Numbered from the stretch's first letter, positions 24,953-34,574 are shown. The stretch: 62,772 nt of DNA from Trinickia terrae (GCF_005144415.1 NZ_SWJE01000024.1:1-62772); one strand, 5' to 3'. The notes: generated by a model from the sequence alone, not told the origin. Program-made: numbers and translations.

Positions 24953-26317
24953 TCAAATCGCCACTTCCGGCGGCGCGCGCCTGAAGCCGCGCGTCACCCA
25001 CCCCAGATAAAGAAGCCCTGCAACGAACCAGATCGCGCCCAGCACGAGCGCATCCTTGTCGAGACTGCACAGCAGCCAGATATCGGTGATCGCGCCGACG
25101 AACGGAAAGATCACCCCGCCGACGAAGCCGAAGCCGCGCTTGCCTGCGTTGCCGATGAAATACTGCCGCATCACGCAGAGGTTCACCGCCGTGAACGCAA
25201 GGAACGCACCGAAGTTGATGAACGAGGTCGACGTCGCCACATCGAGCTTCAATGCCAGGAGCCCCACCACACCGGCAATCGCGATGTTGATGGCCGGCGT
25301 CTGGAAGCGCGGATGCACGAAACCGAAGATGCGCTTGGGCAGCACTTCGTCGCGTCCCATCGCATAGAGCAAACGCCCGACGCTCGCCTGCGCCGAGATG
25401 CCGGACGCGAACTGCGCCAGAATCAACCCGCCCAGGAACACCGACACGAAGATGTCGCCGCCGACTTTCTTCGCAATCTCGAAGGCCGCCGAATCGGGGT
25501 CCTTGAACTCGGCGCCTGGATGCGCGAGCTGCAGCGTATAAGCAGCGATCACGAAGATCGCGCCGCCTATCAGGGCGATCAGCACGATCGCGCGCGGAAT
25601 CGTCTTTTCGGGAGCGACCGCTTCCTCGGTGAGCGTCGACACCGCGTCGAAGCCGAGATACGAATATGCCGCGATAGCCGCGCCCGCCATCGTCGCCGCG
25701 AGCGGCACATGCGGCTTGAAAAACGGCTCCGCCGAGAGGAGCCCGCCCGGGCTGCCGGCCGCTGACGCATAGTGGCAGCACAGCACGACGAAAAGCGCCC
25801 CGATCGCGAACTGGACGATCATGAGCGCAATGTTGAAGCGGGCCGCCAACTCGATGCCGAGGATGTTCAGCACGCTCGTCGACACGATGAACGCGACGAT
25901 CCATATCCAGGCCGGCACGTGCGGAAACGCAGCGCCCAGATACGCCGCGCCGATCAGCCAGATCACCATCGGCAGGAAAAAATAGTCGAGCAGCGTCGCC
26001 CAGCCGATCATGAAGCCGAGATGCGGATTGAACGTTTTACGCGTGTACGTATAGGCCGATCCCGCCACCGGAAACATCCGCGCGAGCTTGCCATAGCTGA
26101 GCGCGGTGAAGACGATCGCGACGAGCGCGATCAGGTACGCGAGCGCGGCCGTGTCGTGGCTCGCCCCGGCGAGCACGCCATAGGTGCCGTAGACGATCAG
26201 CGGCGCCATGTAGGCGAGGCCGAACAACAGCACGGACGGCAAGCCGAGCGTGCGTTTCAGCCGGGTCTCGTGCCCGGCGGCGGGCGGCGCTTGTCGCGCG
26301 TTCGATGATGCGGTCAT
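24953..26317 (-). CDS. APC-family amino acid/amine permease
   Basis: 454 residues with about 12 hydrophobic segments. The N-terminal LPSVLLFGLAYMAPLIVYG then GVLAG resembles the substrate/ion-binding TM1 region of APC transporters, and GKLARMFPVAGSAYTYTRK is the conserved TM2-3 segment. Members import amino acids or polyamines such as putrescine by H+ symport or exchange. The amidase gene at 26365 lies 47 nt upstream on the same strand, so transcription is probably shared. Confidence 0.92.
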   Translation of the reverse strand: MTASSNARQAPPAAGHETRLKRTLGLPSVLLFGLAYMAPLIVYGTYGVLAGASHDTAALAYLIALVAIVFTALSYGKLARMFPVAGSAYTYTRKTFNPHLGFMIGWATLLDYFFLPMVIWLIGAAYLGAAFPHVPAWIWIVAFIVSTSVLNILGIELAARFNIALMIVQFAIGALFVVLCCHYASAAGSPGGLLSAEPFFKPHVPLAATMAGAAIAAYSYLGFDAVSTLTEEAVAPEKTIPRAIVLIALIGGAIFVIAAYTLQLAHPGAEFKDPDSAAFEIAKKVGGDIFVSVFLGGLILAQFASGISAQASVGRLLYAMGRDEVLPKRIFGFVHPRFQTPAINIAIAGVVGLLALKLDVATSTSFINFGAFLAFTAVNLCVMRQYFIGNAGKRGFGFVGGVIFPFVGAITDIWLLCSLDKDALVLGAIWFVAGLLYLGWVTRGFRRAPPEVAI

Positions 26318-26364
26318 GGGTGTGTCTCCGGATTTCTTTGTGGAATTGAGAGTTCGTGATCCGT

Positions 26365-27189
26365 CTAGCGGGACGGAATCATCAGCGCACGACCGCCCCG
26401 CGCATCACTGTCCGCGGACAGGTTCAAACCGATACGGGCGTCGTGCAAGTAGCTGTAATGTTCGCGGCTGCCGGCGAGCAGCTTGGCGTCGAGGTTCGCG
26501 AGCAGCACGCTCTCCTTGGCGGGCGCTTCGCAGACCACGTCGCCGAACGGGCTCACGAGCGCCGATTCGCCCGGGAACGTCAGCCCTTCGTCGCCGCTGC
26601 CGATGCGGTTCACGAGCGCCGCGAACATCTGGTTCTCCATCGCGCGCGCCACGATGGCGCGGCGATGCACGGGGCCGAACGGGTCCATGTTGCCGTTCGT
26701 CACGATCAGCAGGTCGGCGCCGAGCGACGCCACGGCGCGCGCCGTCTCGGGAAACTCGATGTCGTAGCAGATCAGGATGCCGACGGTCATGCCCTTGAAT
26801 TCGCACACCGCGAAGCGGTCGCCCGCGTCGAACACGCCGACGTCGGATGCCCACAGGTGCGTCTTGCGATAACGGAGTGCGATGTCGCCGCGCTCGTCGA
26901 TCAGCACCGTCGTGTTGTAGAAGCGGCCCGCGTCGCGCTCGGCAAGCCCGACGGCCACGGCCACGCGCGCTTCGCGCGCGGCGTTGCGCACCGCGGCGAG
27001 CGACGGGCCGTCGAGCGGCTCGGCCAGATCGCGCACGTTGTCGCGCGTCGGAAAACCCGTGAGCGTCGCTTCGGGGAACGCGATGAGATCCGTGCCGTCG
27101 CGCCGCTGTGCGATCACGTCGAGCACGCGCGCGAGGTTGACGGGGAGGCCGCCGTCGACGAGCGGAATCTGCGCGAGTTCGATTTGCAT
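26365..27189 (-). CDS. Carbon-nitrogen hydrolase (nitrilase superfamily amidase)
   Basis: 274 residues. The catalytic triad of the superfamily is at Glu40 (AFPEATLTGF), Lys109 (RYRKTHLW) and Cys141 (ILICYDIEFPE). It resembles aliphatic or stereoselective amidases and omega-amidases acting on small carboxamides. It is cotranscribed with the APC permease and sits beside an omega-aminotransferase, so an amine/amide utilisation role is plausible. A LuxR-type gene is divergent, a likely regulator. Confidence 0.92.
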   Translation of the reverse strand: MQIELAQIPLVDGGLPVNLARVLDVIAQRRDGTDLIAFPEATLTGFPTRDNVRDLAEPLDGPSLAAVRNAAREARVAVAVGLAERDAGRFYNTTVLIDERGDIALRYRKTHLWASDVGVFDAGDRFAVCEFKGMTVGILICYDIEFPETARAVASLGADLLIVTNGNMDPFGPVHRRAIVARAMENQMFAALVNRIGSGDEGLTFPGESALVSPFGDVVCEAPAKESVLLANLDAKLLAGSREHYSYLHDARIGLNLSADSDARGGRALMIPSR

Positions 27190-27334
27190 CTGTTTCTCTC
27201 CAGTGTGGCTGAATCGGCGCGCCTGGTTGGCGAGTTGAATGGCCTGGACGCGCCGCCGGGAACGTGCGGGCTATTATCACCACCTTGTCCGGGTCGCGAA
27301 ATTACCCACCTGGAGTACCCTCAACGGAGCATGC

Positions 27335-28150
27335 ATGGAACTCGACTGGCAGGACATGGCGTTCCATCACCATATCGGCACCTTGATCGACGCGCTCGAC
27401 GGCCCCGGATTCTGGACTCGCCTCACTCGCGTGCTCGAGCGCTTCGTCGCGTTCGACAACTGGGTCGCGCTGCTGTTCTCGCGCGATCGCGCGCCGCTCG
27501 TCTTCGCGGAATCGCCCATGCCGGACGGCACCGTCGACCAGATGTTCCAGGCCTACCTGGCCGCGCTGTATCAACTCGATCCGTTCTATGTGACGGCTTG
27601 CGAGCGGCCTGCGTCGGGGCTCGTCACGCTGGCGTCGGTCGCGCCCGACAACTTCCGGATGACCGACTACTACCAGCGCTACTTCAAGAACAACATCGTC
27701 GGCGACGAAGTGCAATTCAACTATGCGATCGACGCGCGCCGCACGCTCGCGTTCTCGCTTGGCGCGACGCGCCGCTACAGCGAGCGCGATTTCGCGTCGC
27801 TCGCGCTCATCGCGCCGTGGGTGATTGCGCTGATGAGGCAGCGCCTGCCATACGAAGCGTTGGCGGACTCGCGCGGCGATGCCGCCGGTGCGAAGCCGGA
27901 CGAAGCGGGTTTTGCGGAGCACTTCGAGCGCGTCGCCCGGCAAAGCGGCCACACGCCGCTGACGGCGCGCGAAGTGGAAGTGGTGAGGCTCAGCCTGAGC
28001 GGCTTCTCGACGCGCGCGATTGCGGAAAAGCTCGAAATCTCTTTCGAGACCGTGCGTGCGCACAAGAAGCATGTCTATGCGAAGCTCGGCGTGAGTTCGC
28101 AGTCGGAGCTGTTTGCGCTCTTTTACGATCCGGCGCAGAAGGGTGCGTGA
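27335..28150 (+). CDS. LuxR-family (GerE HTH) transcriptional regulator
   Basis: 271 residues from the ATG at 27335. The C-terminal ~65 residues are a GerE-type helix-turn-helix: LTAREVEVVRLSLSGFS, TRAIAEKLEISFETVRAHKK and HVYAKLGVSSQSELFALF. The N-terminal ~200 residues have no recognisable acyl-homoserine-lactone motif (GAF-like at best), so this is probably an orphan metabolic regulator. Divergent from the amidase/permease operon. Confidence 0.9.
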   Translation: MELDWQDMAFHHHIGTLIDALDGPGFWTRLTRVLERFVAFDNWVALLFSRDRAPLVFAESPMPDGTVDQMFQAYLAALYQLDPFYVTACERPASGLVTLASVAPDNFRMTDYYQRYFKNNIVGDEVQFNYAIDARRTLAFSLGATRRYSERDFASLALIAPWVIALMRQRLPYEALADSRGDAAGAKPDEAGFAEHFERVARQSGHTPLTAREVEVVRLSLSGFSTRAIAEKLEISFETVRAHKKHVYAKLGVSSQSELFALFYDPAQKGA

Positions 28151-28309
28151 GACATCCCCTTACGATTGACATTCAGCATCCCGTCCGCGCGATTCGCATG
28201 TGTTCGTAGACGAGTTGGTATTCGCACGCATTGTTCAACGCATTAACTATGTGCGAAATTAGTCAGTCCAGGAGACCGCCCAACAGCTCACCAAGACCAA
28301 GAGGCAACG

Positions 28310-29707
28310 ATGTCCCACCAGAAGTCGGCTGAAATCGCAGCGCGGTTCGACCGCCTGCCCCCGTCGCGCACCGTCTGGACGATGGTGATCCTGATCTCGC
28401 TCGGCGGCGTATTCGAGTTCTACGACCTGTTCTTCACGGGCTACGTCGCGCCCGGCATGGTCGAATCGGGGCTCTTCAAGCCCCAGTCGCTAGGCATCTT
28501 CGGCTCGCTCTCGACGCTCGCGGTGGCCGGCTTCGGCACCTTCGTGTTCTCGACCTTCGCGGGGCTCTGGATCGGCGCGCTGATCTTCGGCTCGGTCGCC
28601 GACCGCTTCGGGCGCCGCTTCATCTTCACGTGGTCGCTCGTCTGGTACATGGTCTGCACGATCATCATGGCGTTCCAGACCAGCGGCATGTGGATCAACA
28701 TCTGGCGCATCGTCGCGGGCATCGGCATCGGCGTCGAGCTCGTCACGATCGATTCCTATATCTCCGAGCTGATTCCGAGCGCCGAGCGCGGCCGCGCTTA
28801 CGCCGTGAACCAGTTCATCACGTTTTCGATCGTGCCCGTGATCGCGTTCCTCGCGTGGGCGCTGAAGGGCACCCAACCGTTCGGGCTCGAGTATTGGCGC
28901 GTGGTGATCCTGATCGGATCGGTGGGGGCGCTCGCCGTGTGGTTCATCCGCCGCCGCGTGCCGGAAAGCCCGCGCTGGCTCGCGCGCCGCGGCAAGATCG
29001 ACGAGGCGGAGCGCATCATCGCCGATATCGAGAGCCGCGTCGCCAGGGAAAAAGGCATCACGCTGCCGCCGGCGCAGGTCGCCGCCGAGGAAAAAGAAGG
29101 ACGCGGCTCGTTCGCGGAGATCTTCGGCCCGCTCTACCTGAAGCGCACCATCATCCTGTCGATCTTCAACATGGCGCAGGTGATCGGCTTCTACGGCTTC
29201 GCCGCCTGGGTGCCGACGCTCCTGATCCATCGCGGCGTCCATGTGACGGCAAGCCTCGGCTACGCGTTCGTCATCGCCATCGCGAACCCGTTCGGTCCGC
29301 TTCTGGGCACGTGGTTCGCCGACAAGTTCGAGCGCAAGACGCAGATCTGCACGGCCCTGTTCGTGATGGGCGTCGTGATCGCGCTGTTCTCGCAGGCGTC
29401 CGATCCGACGATCCTCATCATCCTCGGCGTGCTGTTCACGCTCGCGTCGAACATCATGTCGTACGCGTACCACGGCTATCAGGCCGAACTGTATCCGACG
29501 CGCGTGCGGGCGCGCGCGGTCGGCTTCGTCTACTCGTGGAGCCGGATCGCAGCCGCGTTCGCCGGCCTCGCGATCGGCGTCCTGCTGCACAACTACGGCG
29601 TGCCGGGGGTGGCGGTGTTCATCGGCGCGTCGATGGTGGTGGCGATCTGCATGATCCTGCTCGGGCCGTCCACGCGTGGACGCGCGCTCGAGTCGATCAA
29701 TCATTGA
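28310..29707 (+). CDS. MFS transporter
   Basis: 465 residues, ~12 TM segments. MFS signature loops GSVADRFGRRF and GTWFADKFERKTQ; the N-terminus has ISLGGVFEFYDLFFTGYVAPG, as in sugar-porter/metabolite-type MFS proteins of Burkholderia. The ATG follows GAGGCAACG. It stands alone, 159 nt after the LuxR gene. Substrate unknown; neighbours suggest an amino-compound or organic acid. Confidence 0.9.
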   Translation: MSHQKSAEIAARFDRLPPSRTVWTMVILISLGGVFEFYDLFFTGYVAPGMVESGLFKPQSLGIFGSLSTLAVAGFGTFVFSTFAGLWIGALIFGSVADRFGRRFIFTWSLVWYMVCTIIMAFQTSGMWINIWRIVAGIGIGVELVTIDSYISELIPSAERGRAYAVNQFITFSIVPVIAFLAWALKGTQPFGLEYWRVVILIGSVGALAVWFIRRRVPESPRWLARRGKIDEAERIIADIESRVAREKGITLPPAQVAAEEKEGRGSFAEIFGPLYLKRTIILSIFNMAQVIGFYGFAAWVPTLLIHRGVHVTASLGYAFVIAIANPFGPLLGTWFADKFERKTQICTALFVMGVVIALFSQASDPTILIILGVLFTLASNIMSYAYHGYQAELYPTRVRARAVGFVYSWSRIAAAFAGLAIGVLLHNYGVPGVAVFIGASMVVAICMILLGPSTRGRALESINH

Positions 29708-29866
29708 GGGAGTGCGCCGCGGGGTTTTCCCGGTGACGGTCAGGGTCCGGTGACGCTTGGCTGGGGTTTCGTCTGGCGTTTCGCGCTTTCGCAGGTGCGA
29801 AACGCAACCGTTCGGCGTACGCTTGAAACGAGCGCCGCAGCCGCGCGCGTTGCGTGGGGAACCCCG

Positions 29867-30115
29867 ATGAAAACACCCATCAGAACCGGCACCCATATCG
29901 AAGGCATTCACTGGGTGGCCGAATACTCGGAGACGACGCACGAGATCCGCGTGCTGCGTGAAGGATTCGAGGTCGGCGTGTACAGCGCGCCACCGACGCT
30001 CTTCGGCGACGAAGCCGATGCCGGCTCGAAAAGCTGCGCCGATCATCGCGCCGCAGAAGCCGCGATTCGCGCGTTTCTGATGCGCTTCGTCGCCGACCAC
30101 GACGCGGAAGAATAA
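29867..30115 (+). CDS. Small conserved hypothetical protein
   Basis: 82 residues from the ATG at 29867 with a GTGGGGAACCCC upstream region. Soluble, acidic C-terminus (FVADHDAEE), no membrane or signal segment. HWVAEYSETTHEIRVLREGF suggests a compact beta-sheet protein. A strong terminator sits directly at its stop codon, which supports it being a real transcription unit. Family not recognised. Confidence 0.6.
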   Translation: MKTPIRTGTHIEGIHWVAEYSETTHEIRVLREGFEVGVYSAPPTLFGDEADAGSKSCADHRAAEAAIRAFLMRFVADHDAEE

Positions 30116-30136
30116 GAGGGGCCGCAGCCCCTCTTT
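30114..30136. terminator. Bidirectional intrinsic terminator
   Basis: AAGAGGGGC pairs perfectly with GCCCCTCTT around a CGCA tetraloop, followed by TTT on the plus side and AT-rich sequence on the minus side. Lies between the small gene and pcaC. Confidence 0.8.
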
Positions 30137-30150
30137 CGCTTGACGCTGAC

Positions 30151-30552
30151 TTACTTGGCCTCGGCCCGACCGCTGGTGTCTTCCTCGCGGAAAATCTTGT
30201 CCGCCAGGTGAAACGCCGAATTCGCCGCCGGCACGCCGCAGTAAATTGCCGTCTGCAGCAGCACTTCCTTGATTTCGTCGCGCGTCACGCCGTTGTTCTT
30301 CGCCGCGCGCAGATGCAGCGCCAGTTCTTCGCTGCGATTCAGTGCCACCATCATCGCAATCGTCAGCAGGCTGCGCGTATGGCGCGGCAAACCTTCGCGC
30401 GTCCAGACCTCGCCCCATGCATAGCGCGAAATGAAATTCTGAAACTCCTCGGTCAACGGCGTACGGTTCGCGAGCGAGCGGTCCACGTGCGCGTCGCCGA
30501 GCACCGCGCGGCGCACCTTCATTCCGGCTTCGTAGCGTTCTTCGTCATTCAT
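30151..30552 (-). CDS. pcaC: 4-carboxymuconolactone decarboxylase
   Basis: 133 residues, AhpD-like all-helical fold. WTREGLPRHTRSLLTIAMMVAL and EIKEVLLQTAIYCGVPAANSAF are the conserved core. It decarboxylates 4-carboxymuconolactone to 3-oxoadipate enol-lactone in the protocatechuate branch of the beta-ketoadipate pathway. The start overlaps the pcaD stop by 4 nt (ATGA), so translation is coupled. Confidence 0.96.
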   Translation of the reverse strand: MNDEERYEAGMKVRRAVLGDAHVDRSLANRTPLTEEFQNFISRYAWGEVWTREGLPRHTRSLLTIAMMVALNRSEELALHLRAAKNNGVTRDEIKEVLLQTAIYCGVPAANSAFHLADKIFREEDTSGRAEAK

Positions 30553-31343
30553 TGCGGCTCCGTCGTCAGAAAGTCGAGGACGGTCTGCGTAAATTCACCG
30601 GCTCGTTCGATATTGGAAATGTGGAAGGCGTCGAGCTCGGCATAGCGCGCGCCGGGGATGCCGCTCGCGAGCGCGCGGCCTTGTTCCGCCGTCGTCGAGA
30701 CGTCGTGCGTGCCCGTGATCACCAGCGACGGGACCTTGATGCCCGCGAGTTCGCCGCGCAGGTCGGCGGCATCGATGGCCTCGCAGTTCGACGCATAACC
30801 TTCGTTATCGGTGTGCACGAACACGTCGCGAATCGCGGCGAACACGAGCGGCTCGCCCTCGATGAACTTCGCGCTGAACCAGCGCGGCAGCACCGCATCG
30901 GCGAGCGCGCGCATCCCCTCTTCGCGCGAGCGTTTCGCGCGCGGCACCCAGATTTCCGGAGAGCCGATGCGAGCCGCCGTATTCGACAGCACGACACGGT
31001 TCAAGCGCTCGGGATGGCGCGCCGCAAGCGCGATCCCCGTCAGTCCGCCCATCGAGATGCCGCAGAAATTGGCGCGTTCGATCTTGAGCGTATCGAGCAA
31101 GCCGAGCACGTCGCCCGTCAATTGCTCGATCGTGTAGGGCCCCTTCGGCGCGCCGGATTGGCCGTGCCCGCGTGTGTCGTAGCGCAGCAGATTGAAGTGC
31201 TTCGAGAACGCTTCGACCTGCGCGGCCCACATCGACAGGTCCGCGCCAAGCGAGTTCGACAGCACGAGCCACGGGGCGTCGGCGCGCTGCGCGCCATCGA
31301 CGCGATAGTGAAGATGGATGCCATTGACATTGGCGTAAGGCAT
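30549..31343 (-). CDS. pcaD: 3-oxoadipate enol-lactonase
   Basis: 264 residues. Alpha/beta hydrolase with the oxyanion region LVLSNSLGADLSMW, nucleophile elbow CGISMGG, acid in GTHDVSTT and catalytic His in DAFHISNIE. It hydrolyses 3-oxoadipate enol-lactone to 3-oxoadipate. The start is 5 nt after the pcaB stop; order pcaB-pcaD-pcaC follows the biochemical sequence. Confidence 0.96.
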   Translation of the reverse strand: MPYANVNGIHLHYRVDGAQRADAPWLVLSNSLGADLSMWAAQVEAFSKHFNLLRYDTRGHGQSGAPKGPYTIEQLTGDVLGLLDTLKIERANFCGISMGGLTGIALAARHPERLNRVVLSNTAARIGSPEIWVPRAKRSREEGMRALADAVLPRWFSAKFIEGEPLVFAAIRDVFVHTDNEGYASNCEAIDAADLRGELAGIKVPSLVITGTHDVSTTAEQGRALASGIPGARYAELDAFHISNIERAGEFTQTVLDFLTTEPQ

Positions 31344-31348
31344 TGCGG

Positions 31349-32716
31349 CTACTCCTTGTCGGCTGCAGCAGCGTGCAGCGTGAGAACGGCGTCGACATAC
31401 GCATGCGCCTGCCCGACGTACTGCGCCGGATCGAGCAATTCCCGCAAGCGGGCGACGGAGAGATGAGTGGTGACGGCAGCATCGGCGGCGAGCACGTCGA
31501 AGAGCGTCTGCCCCGTTTGCGCGGCCGTCTTCGACGCATGCTCGACGAGCTTGTGCGCGTCGAGCCGGCCGATCTTGTCGCCGAGCGCGAGCATCACGGC
31601 CTCGCCGAGAATGAGACCGTGCGTGACGCCGAGATTGAGCGCAAGCATCACGACATCGACGTTCAGTCCCGCGAGGATCTGAGCCGTCTGCGCGAGCGCG
31701 CCGCCGGCGAGGCGCGCGAGATCGGGCAACGCGTCCCATTCGGCCTGCCAGCCGCCAAGCGCGCGCTCGTGCTCCTGGACCATGCCGGCGAGCACCGTCG
31801 CAACGAGGCCGGGCGCGCGCGCCGCCGCGGTCAGCACGGCCGCGCAGCCCACGGGATTGCGCTTGTGCGGCATCGTCGACGAGCCGCCCTTGCCGGGCGC
31901 CGCGGGTTCCGCGAGCTCGCCGATTTCAGTCTGCATCTGCAGCGAGATATCGCGTGCGATCTTGCCAAGCGTACCGATCAGCATGCCGAACAGCGACGCC
32001 GTTTCGGCGATCCGGTCGCGCTGCGTGTGCCACGGCACGGCGGGCAGCGCGAGATCCAATTCCTTCGCCAGCGACGCCGCCACCGCAGGCGCCGCATCGC
32101 GCAGGCTGGCGAGCGTGCCGGCCGCGCCGCCGAACTGCAGCACCAGCACGCGCGCGCGCACTTCGGCAAGGCGCGCGCGGTGACGCAACAGCGCGTCGAG
32201 CCACTGCGCGAACTTGAGCCCGAGCGTCATCGGCAAGGCTTGCTGAAGCCACGTGCGGCCGATCAACGGCGTCGCGCGATGCTGCCTCGCCAGCGCGGCG
32301 AGCGCATCGCACGCGACGCGCAGATCGGCGTCGAGCAGCGCGAACGTGTCGCGCAGCTGCAGCACCGTGGCCGTATCGATAATGTCCTGGCTCGTCGCGC
32401 CCCAGTGGACGTATTTCGAGGCCTCGCCATCGAGGTCCTTGACGCGCGCCGTCAGCTGCTTGACGAGCGGAATCGCGAGGTTGCCGCCGAGCGCCGCGTC
32501 GCGCGTGAGCGCATCGGCGTCGAGCCTGTCCGCATGACAGGCGGTTTCGATCGCGCCGACCACCGCCGACGGAATCACGCCATGCGCCGCCGACGCGCGC
32601 GCGAGCGCCGCTTCGACGTCGAGCATCCGCTGCAAGGTGGCGCGCGGCGACCAGACGTCGTTCATCGGCTGCGTTCCGCAGATCAGGCTGGTAAGGCGTG
32701 CGCTGGCTTCGAGCAT
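31349..32716 (-). CDS. pcaB: 3-carboxy-cis,cis-muconate cycloisomerase
   Basis: 455 residues, fumarase/aspartase superfamily. The signature loop GSSTMPHKRNPVG (about residues 276-288) is intact, as is VHWGATSQDIIDTAT. It cyclises 3-carboxy-cis,cis-muconate, the product of protocatechuate 3,4-dioxygenase, to 4-carboxymuconolactone. The dioxygenase genes pcaGH are not in the window. Confidence 0.96.
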   Translation of the reverse strand: MLEASARLTSLICGTQPMNDVWSPRATLQRMLDVEAALARASAAHGVIPSAVVGAIETACHADRLDADALTRDAALGGNLAIPLVKQLTARVKDLDGEASKYVHWGATSQDIIDTATVLQLRDTFALLDADLRVACDALAALARQHRATPLIGRTWLQQALPMTLGLKFAQWLDALLRHRARLAEVRARVLVLQFGGAAGTLASLRDAAPAVAASLAKELDLALPAVPWHTQRDRIAETASLFGMLIGTLGKIARDISLQMQTEIGELAEPAAPGKGGSSTMPHKRNPVGCAAVLTAAARAPGLVATVLAGMVQEHERALGGWQAEWDALPDLARLAGGALAQTAQILAGLNVDVVMLALNLGVTHGLILGEAVMLALGDKIGRLDAHKLVEHASKTAAQTGQTLFDVLAADAAVTTHLSVARLRELLDPAQYVGQAHAYVDAVLTLHAAAADKE

Positions 32717-32838
32717 GAAGGGGTTCGTGGATGAGGGCCGCGAAAAGCGCGCGGCGGCAAGCGGCGCGCAAGACGATCAAGCTGCCATTGTCTCGCGAAG
32801 CCGCTTCTTCTGTGCGTCTGCGACGCGCCCGGCTTGGA

Positions 32839-33498
32839 TCAGGCCGAAGCCGCCGCCTGCGTCGCGTCGACGAGCGGAATGCCCGTGAGCTTCTGCAACT
32901 CGTCGAACGAGACGTCGGAGAAGATCTCGCGCACGGCGAGGCCTTCGGCGGTCACGTCGAGCACGGCGAGGTCGGTGTAGATGCGGTTGACACAGCCCAC
33001 GCCCGTCACCGGATACGAGCATTCGGCGACGAGCTTGCTTTCGCCCTGCTTTGTCAGGTGCTCCATCATCACGTACACCTGCTTCGCGCCGATCGCCAGG
33101 TCCATCGCGCCGCCGACGGCGGGGATCGCATCGGGCGCGCCCGTATGCCAGTTCGCGAGGTCGCCCTTCCCGGAGACCTGGAACGCACCGAGCACGCAGA
33201 AATCCAGATGGCCGCCGCGCATCATCGCGAACGAATCGGAGTGGTGGAAGTAGGCGCCGCCCGTGAGCAGCGTCACGTGCTGCTTGCCGGCGTTGATCAG
33301 CTCGTCGTCCTCCTCGCCGGGCGCGGGCGCCGGGCCCATGCCGAGCAGGCCGTTTTCGCTGTGCAGGAAGATTTCGCGGTCGGCGGCGAGGTGGTTCGCC
33401 ACCAGCGTCGGCACGCCAATGCCGAGGTTCACGTAAGCGCCTTCAGGGATGTCCTGCGCGACGCGCTTGGCCATTTCATCGCGGGTCAGTCGTTTCAT
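32839..33498 (-). CDS. pcaJ: 3-oxoadipate CoA-transferase subunit B
   Basis: 219 residues from the ATG at 33498 (AGGAGATCC upstream). Family I CoA-transferase beta subunit with the catalytic Glu48 in SENGLLGMG; N-terminus KRLTRDEMAKRVAQDIPEG. With PcaI it transfers CoA from succinyl-CoA to 3-oxoadipate. A succinyl-CoA:acetoacetate (ScoB-like) specificity cannot be excluded from sequence alone, but the pca neighbours favour PcaJ. Confidence 0.93.
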   Translation of the reverse strand: MKRLTRDEMAKRVAQDIPEGAYVNLGIGVPTLVANHLAADREIFLHSENGLLGMGPAPAPGEEDDELINAGKQHVTLLTGGAYFHHSDSFAMMRGGHLDFCVLGAFQVSGKGDLANWHTGAPDAIPAVGGAMDLAIGAKQVYVMMEHLTKQGESKLVAECSYPVTGVGCVNRIYTDLAVLDVTAEGLAVREIFSDVSFDELQKLTGIPLVDATQAAASA

Positions 33499-33517
33499 GT
33501 TCGGATCTCCTCTAGGC

Positions 33518-34219
33518 TCAAGCGGCTTGTTCGGCGTGGGCGTCACGGTGCACGGCTTGCGGCACTTCGATCACGCGCTGCACGAAGATGCCGGGCGTCA
33601 CGATCGTTTCCGGATCGAGCGCGCCGAGCGGCACGACTTCCGACACCTGCACGATCGCCGTCTTCGCGGCGCTCGCCATGATCGGGCCGAAATTGCGCGC
33701 CGTCTTGCGATAGACGAGGTTGCCCCAGCGGTCGCCCTTGTACGCCTTGATGAGCGCGAAGTCCGCGTGCAGCGGCGCTTCGAGCACGTAGTGCCGGCCG
33801 TCGATCAAGCGCGTTTCCTTGCCTTCGGCCAGCTTCGTGCCGTAGCCGGTCGGCGTGAAGAAGCCGCCGATCCCCGCGCCCGCTGCACGGATGCGCTCCG
33901 CGAGGTTGCCCTGCGGCACGAGCTCCAGCTCGATCTCGCCCGCGCGATAAAGCGCGTCGAACACATAGGAATCGGACTGGCGCGGGAACGAGCAGATGAT
34001 CTTGCGCACGCGCTTGGTCTTCAGGAGCGCAGCCAGGCCCGTGTCGCCGTTGCCCGCGTTGTTGTTCACGATGGTCAGGTCGCGCGCGCCCTGCTCGATC
34101 AGCGCGTCGATCAGCTCGGACGGCATCCCGGCCGTGCCGAAGCCGCCGATCATGATCGTCGCTCCGTCGTGTATGTCGGCCACCGCCGACTGGAGAGATT
34201 CGAAAATCTTGTTAACCAT
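33518..34219 (-). CDS. pcaI: 3-oxoadipate CoA-transferase subunit A
   Basis: 233 residues. Family I CoA-transferase alpha subunit with GATIMIGGFGTAGMPSELI and NNNAGNGDTGLAALL. Forms the heteromeric transferase with the gene 19 nt downstream. Its 5' region is unusual: the hairpin leader repeat begins just upstream of the Shine-Dalgarno, and a ~37-bp operator shared with pobA lies about 200 nt further up. Confidence 0.93.
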   Translation of the reverse strand: MVNKIFESLQSAVADIHDGATIMIGGFGTAGMPSELIDALIEQGARDLTIVNNNAGNGDTGLAALLKTKRVRKIICSFPRQSDSYVFDALYRAGEIELELVPQGNLAERIRAAGAGIGGFFTPTGYGTKLAEGKETRLIDGRHYVLEAPLHADFALIKAYKGDRWGNLVYRKTARNFGPIMASAAKTAIVQVSEVVPLGALDPETIVTPGIFVQRVIEVPQAVHRDAHAEQAA

Positions 34220-34228
34220 GCTGTCTTC

Positions 34229-34325
34229 CTGTCGATGAGAGTTGACGCTTCAGCTGTCGGCCGGAGTTAGTGCTTCAGCACTTACTTCGGCCCCATGCAG
34301 AGCACTTACTCCAGCCCTACAGCGG
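34229..34325 (-). repeat. Hairpin leader repeat, copy A (5' of pcaI)
   Basis: Contains a 34-nt palindrome at 34259-34292 (GGCCGGAGTTAGTGCT-TC-AGCACTTACTTCGGCC, two mismatches). The flank 34229-34254 matches copy C at 22 of 25 positions, including the GACAGG ribosome-site context. A second hairpin appears degraded to one arm (AGTAAGTGCT on the minus strand). See copies at 54340 and 60624. Confidence 0.75.
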
Positions 34326-34414
34326 ATGATGCGGCGTGACGCCGGCCGGGTGAAGGGGCGCGTGCGCGCCCGGCGTCTCCGTCAACCTTCGCCCGGGGTG
34401 GCGGCGGCTGCGTT

Positions 34415-34451
34415 ATGTTCGTATTTCGAACATTGATTCGATTAGCGAACG
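34415..34451. promoter_or_regulatory. Putative pca/pob operator, copy 1 (upstream of pcaI)
   Basis: ATGTTCG-TATTT-CGAACAT is a perfect 7-bp inverted repeat, directly joined to TGATTCGATTAGCGAACG. Almost the same block occurs at 35752-35789 beside the pobA start. The GTTCGAT-like core resembles binding sites of IclR-type PcaR/PobR regulators, but the regulator is not in the window. Confidence 0.6.
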
Positions 34452-34574
34452 TTTCAGCGCATCATAGAGGCGGGGCAGATCGCTTGTCAAGGCGGTCCGC
34501 CCCGCAGGCTCCCGAACCGGCCGCGCAAAGGCGAGCGGCCGGGCGGCAGCCGTCAGCATGGTTCGCCCACGCGG

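Noticed and set aside
28490-30418. 642-codon open frame antisense to the MFS gene at 28310
   Set aside because: Composition is dominated by Arg, Asp, His and Glu as expected from an antisense frame of a GC-rich membrane protein gene; no motif or ribosome site.
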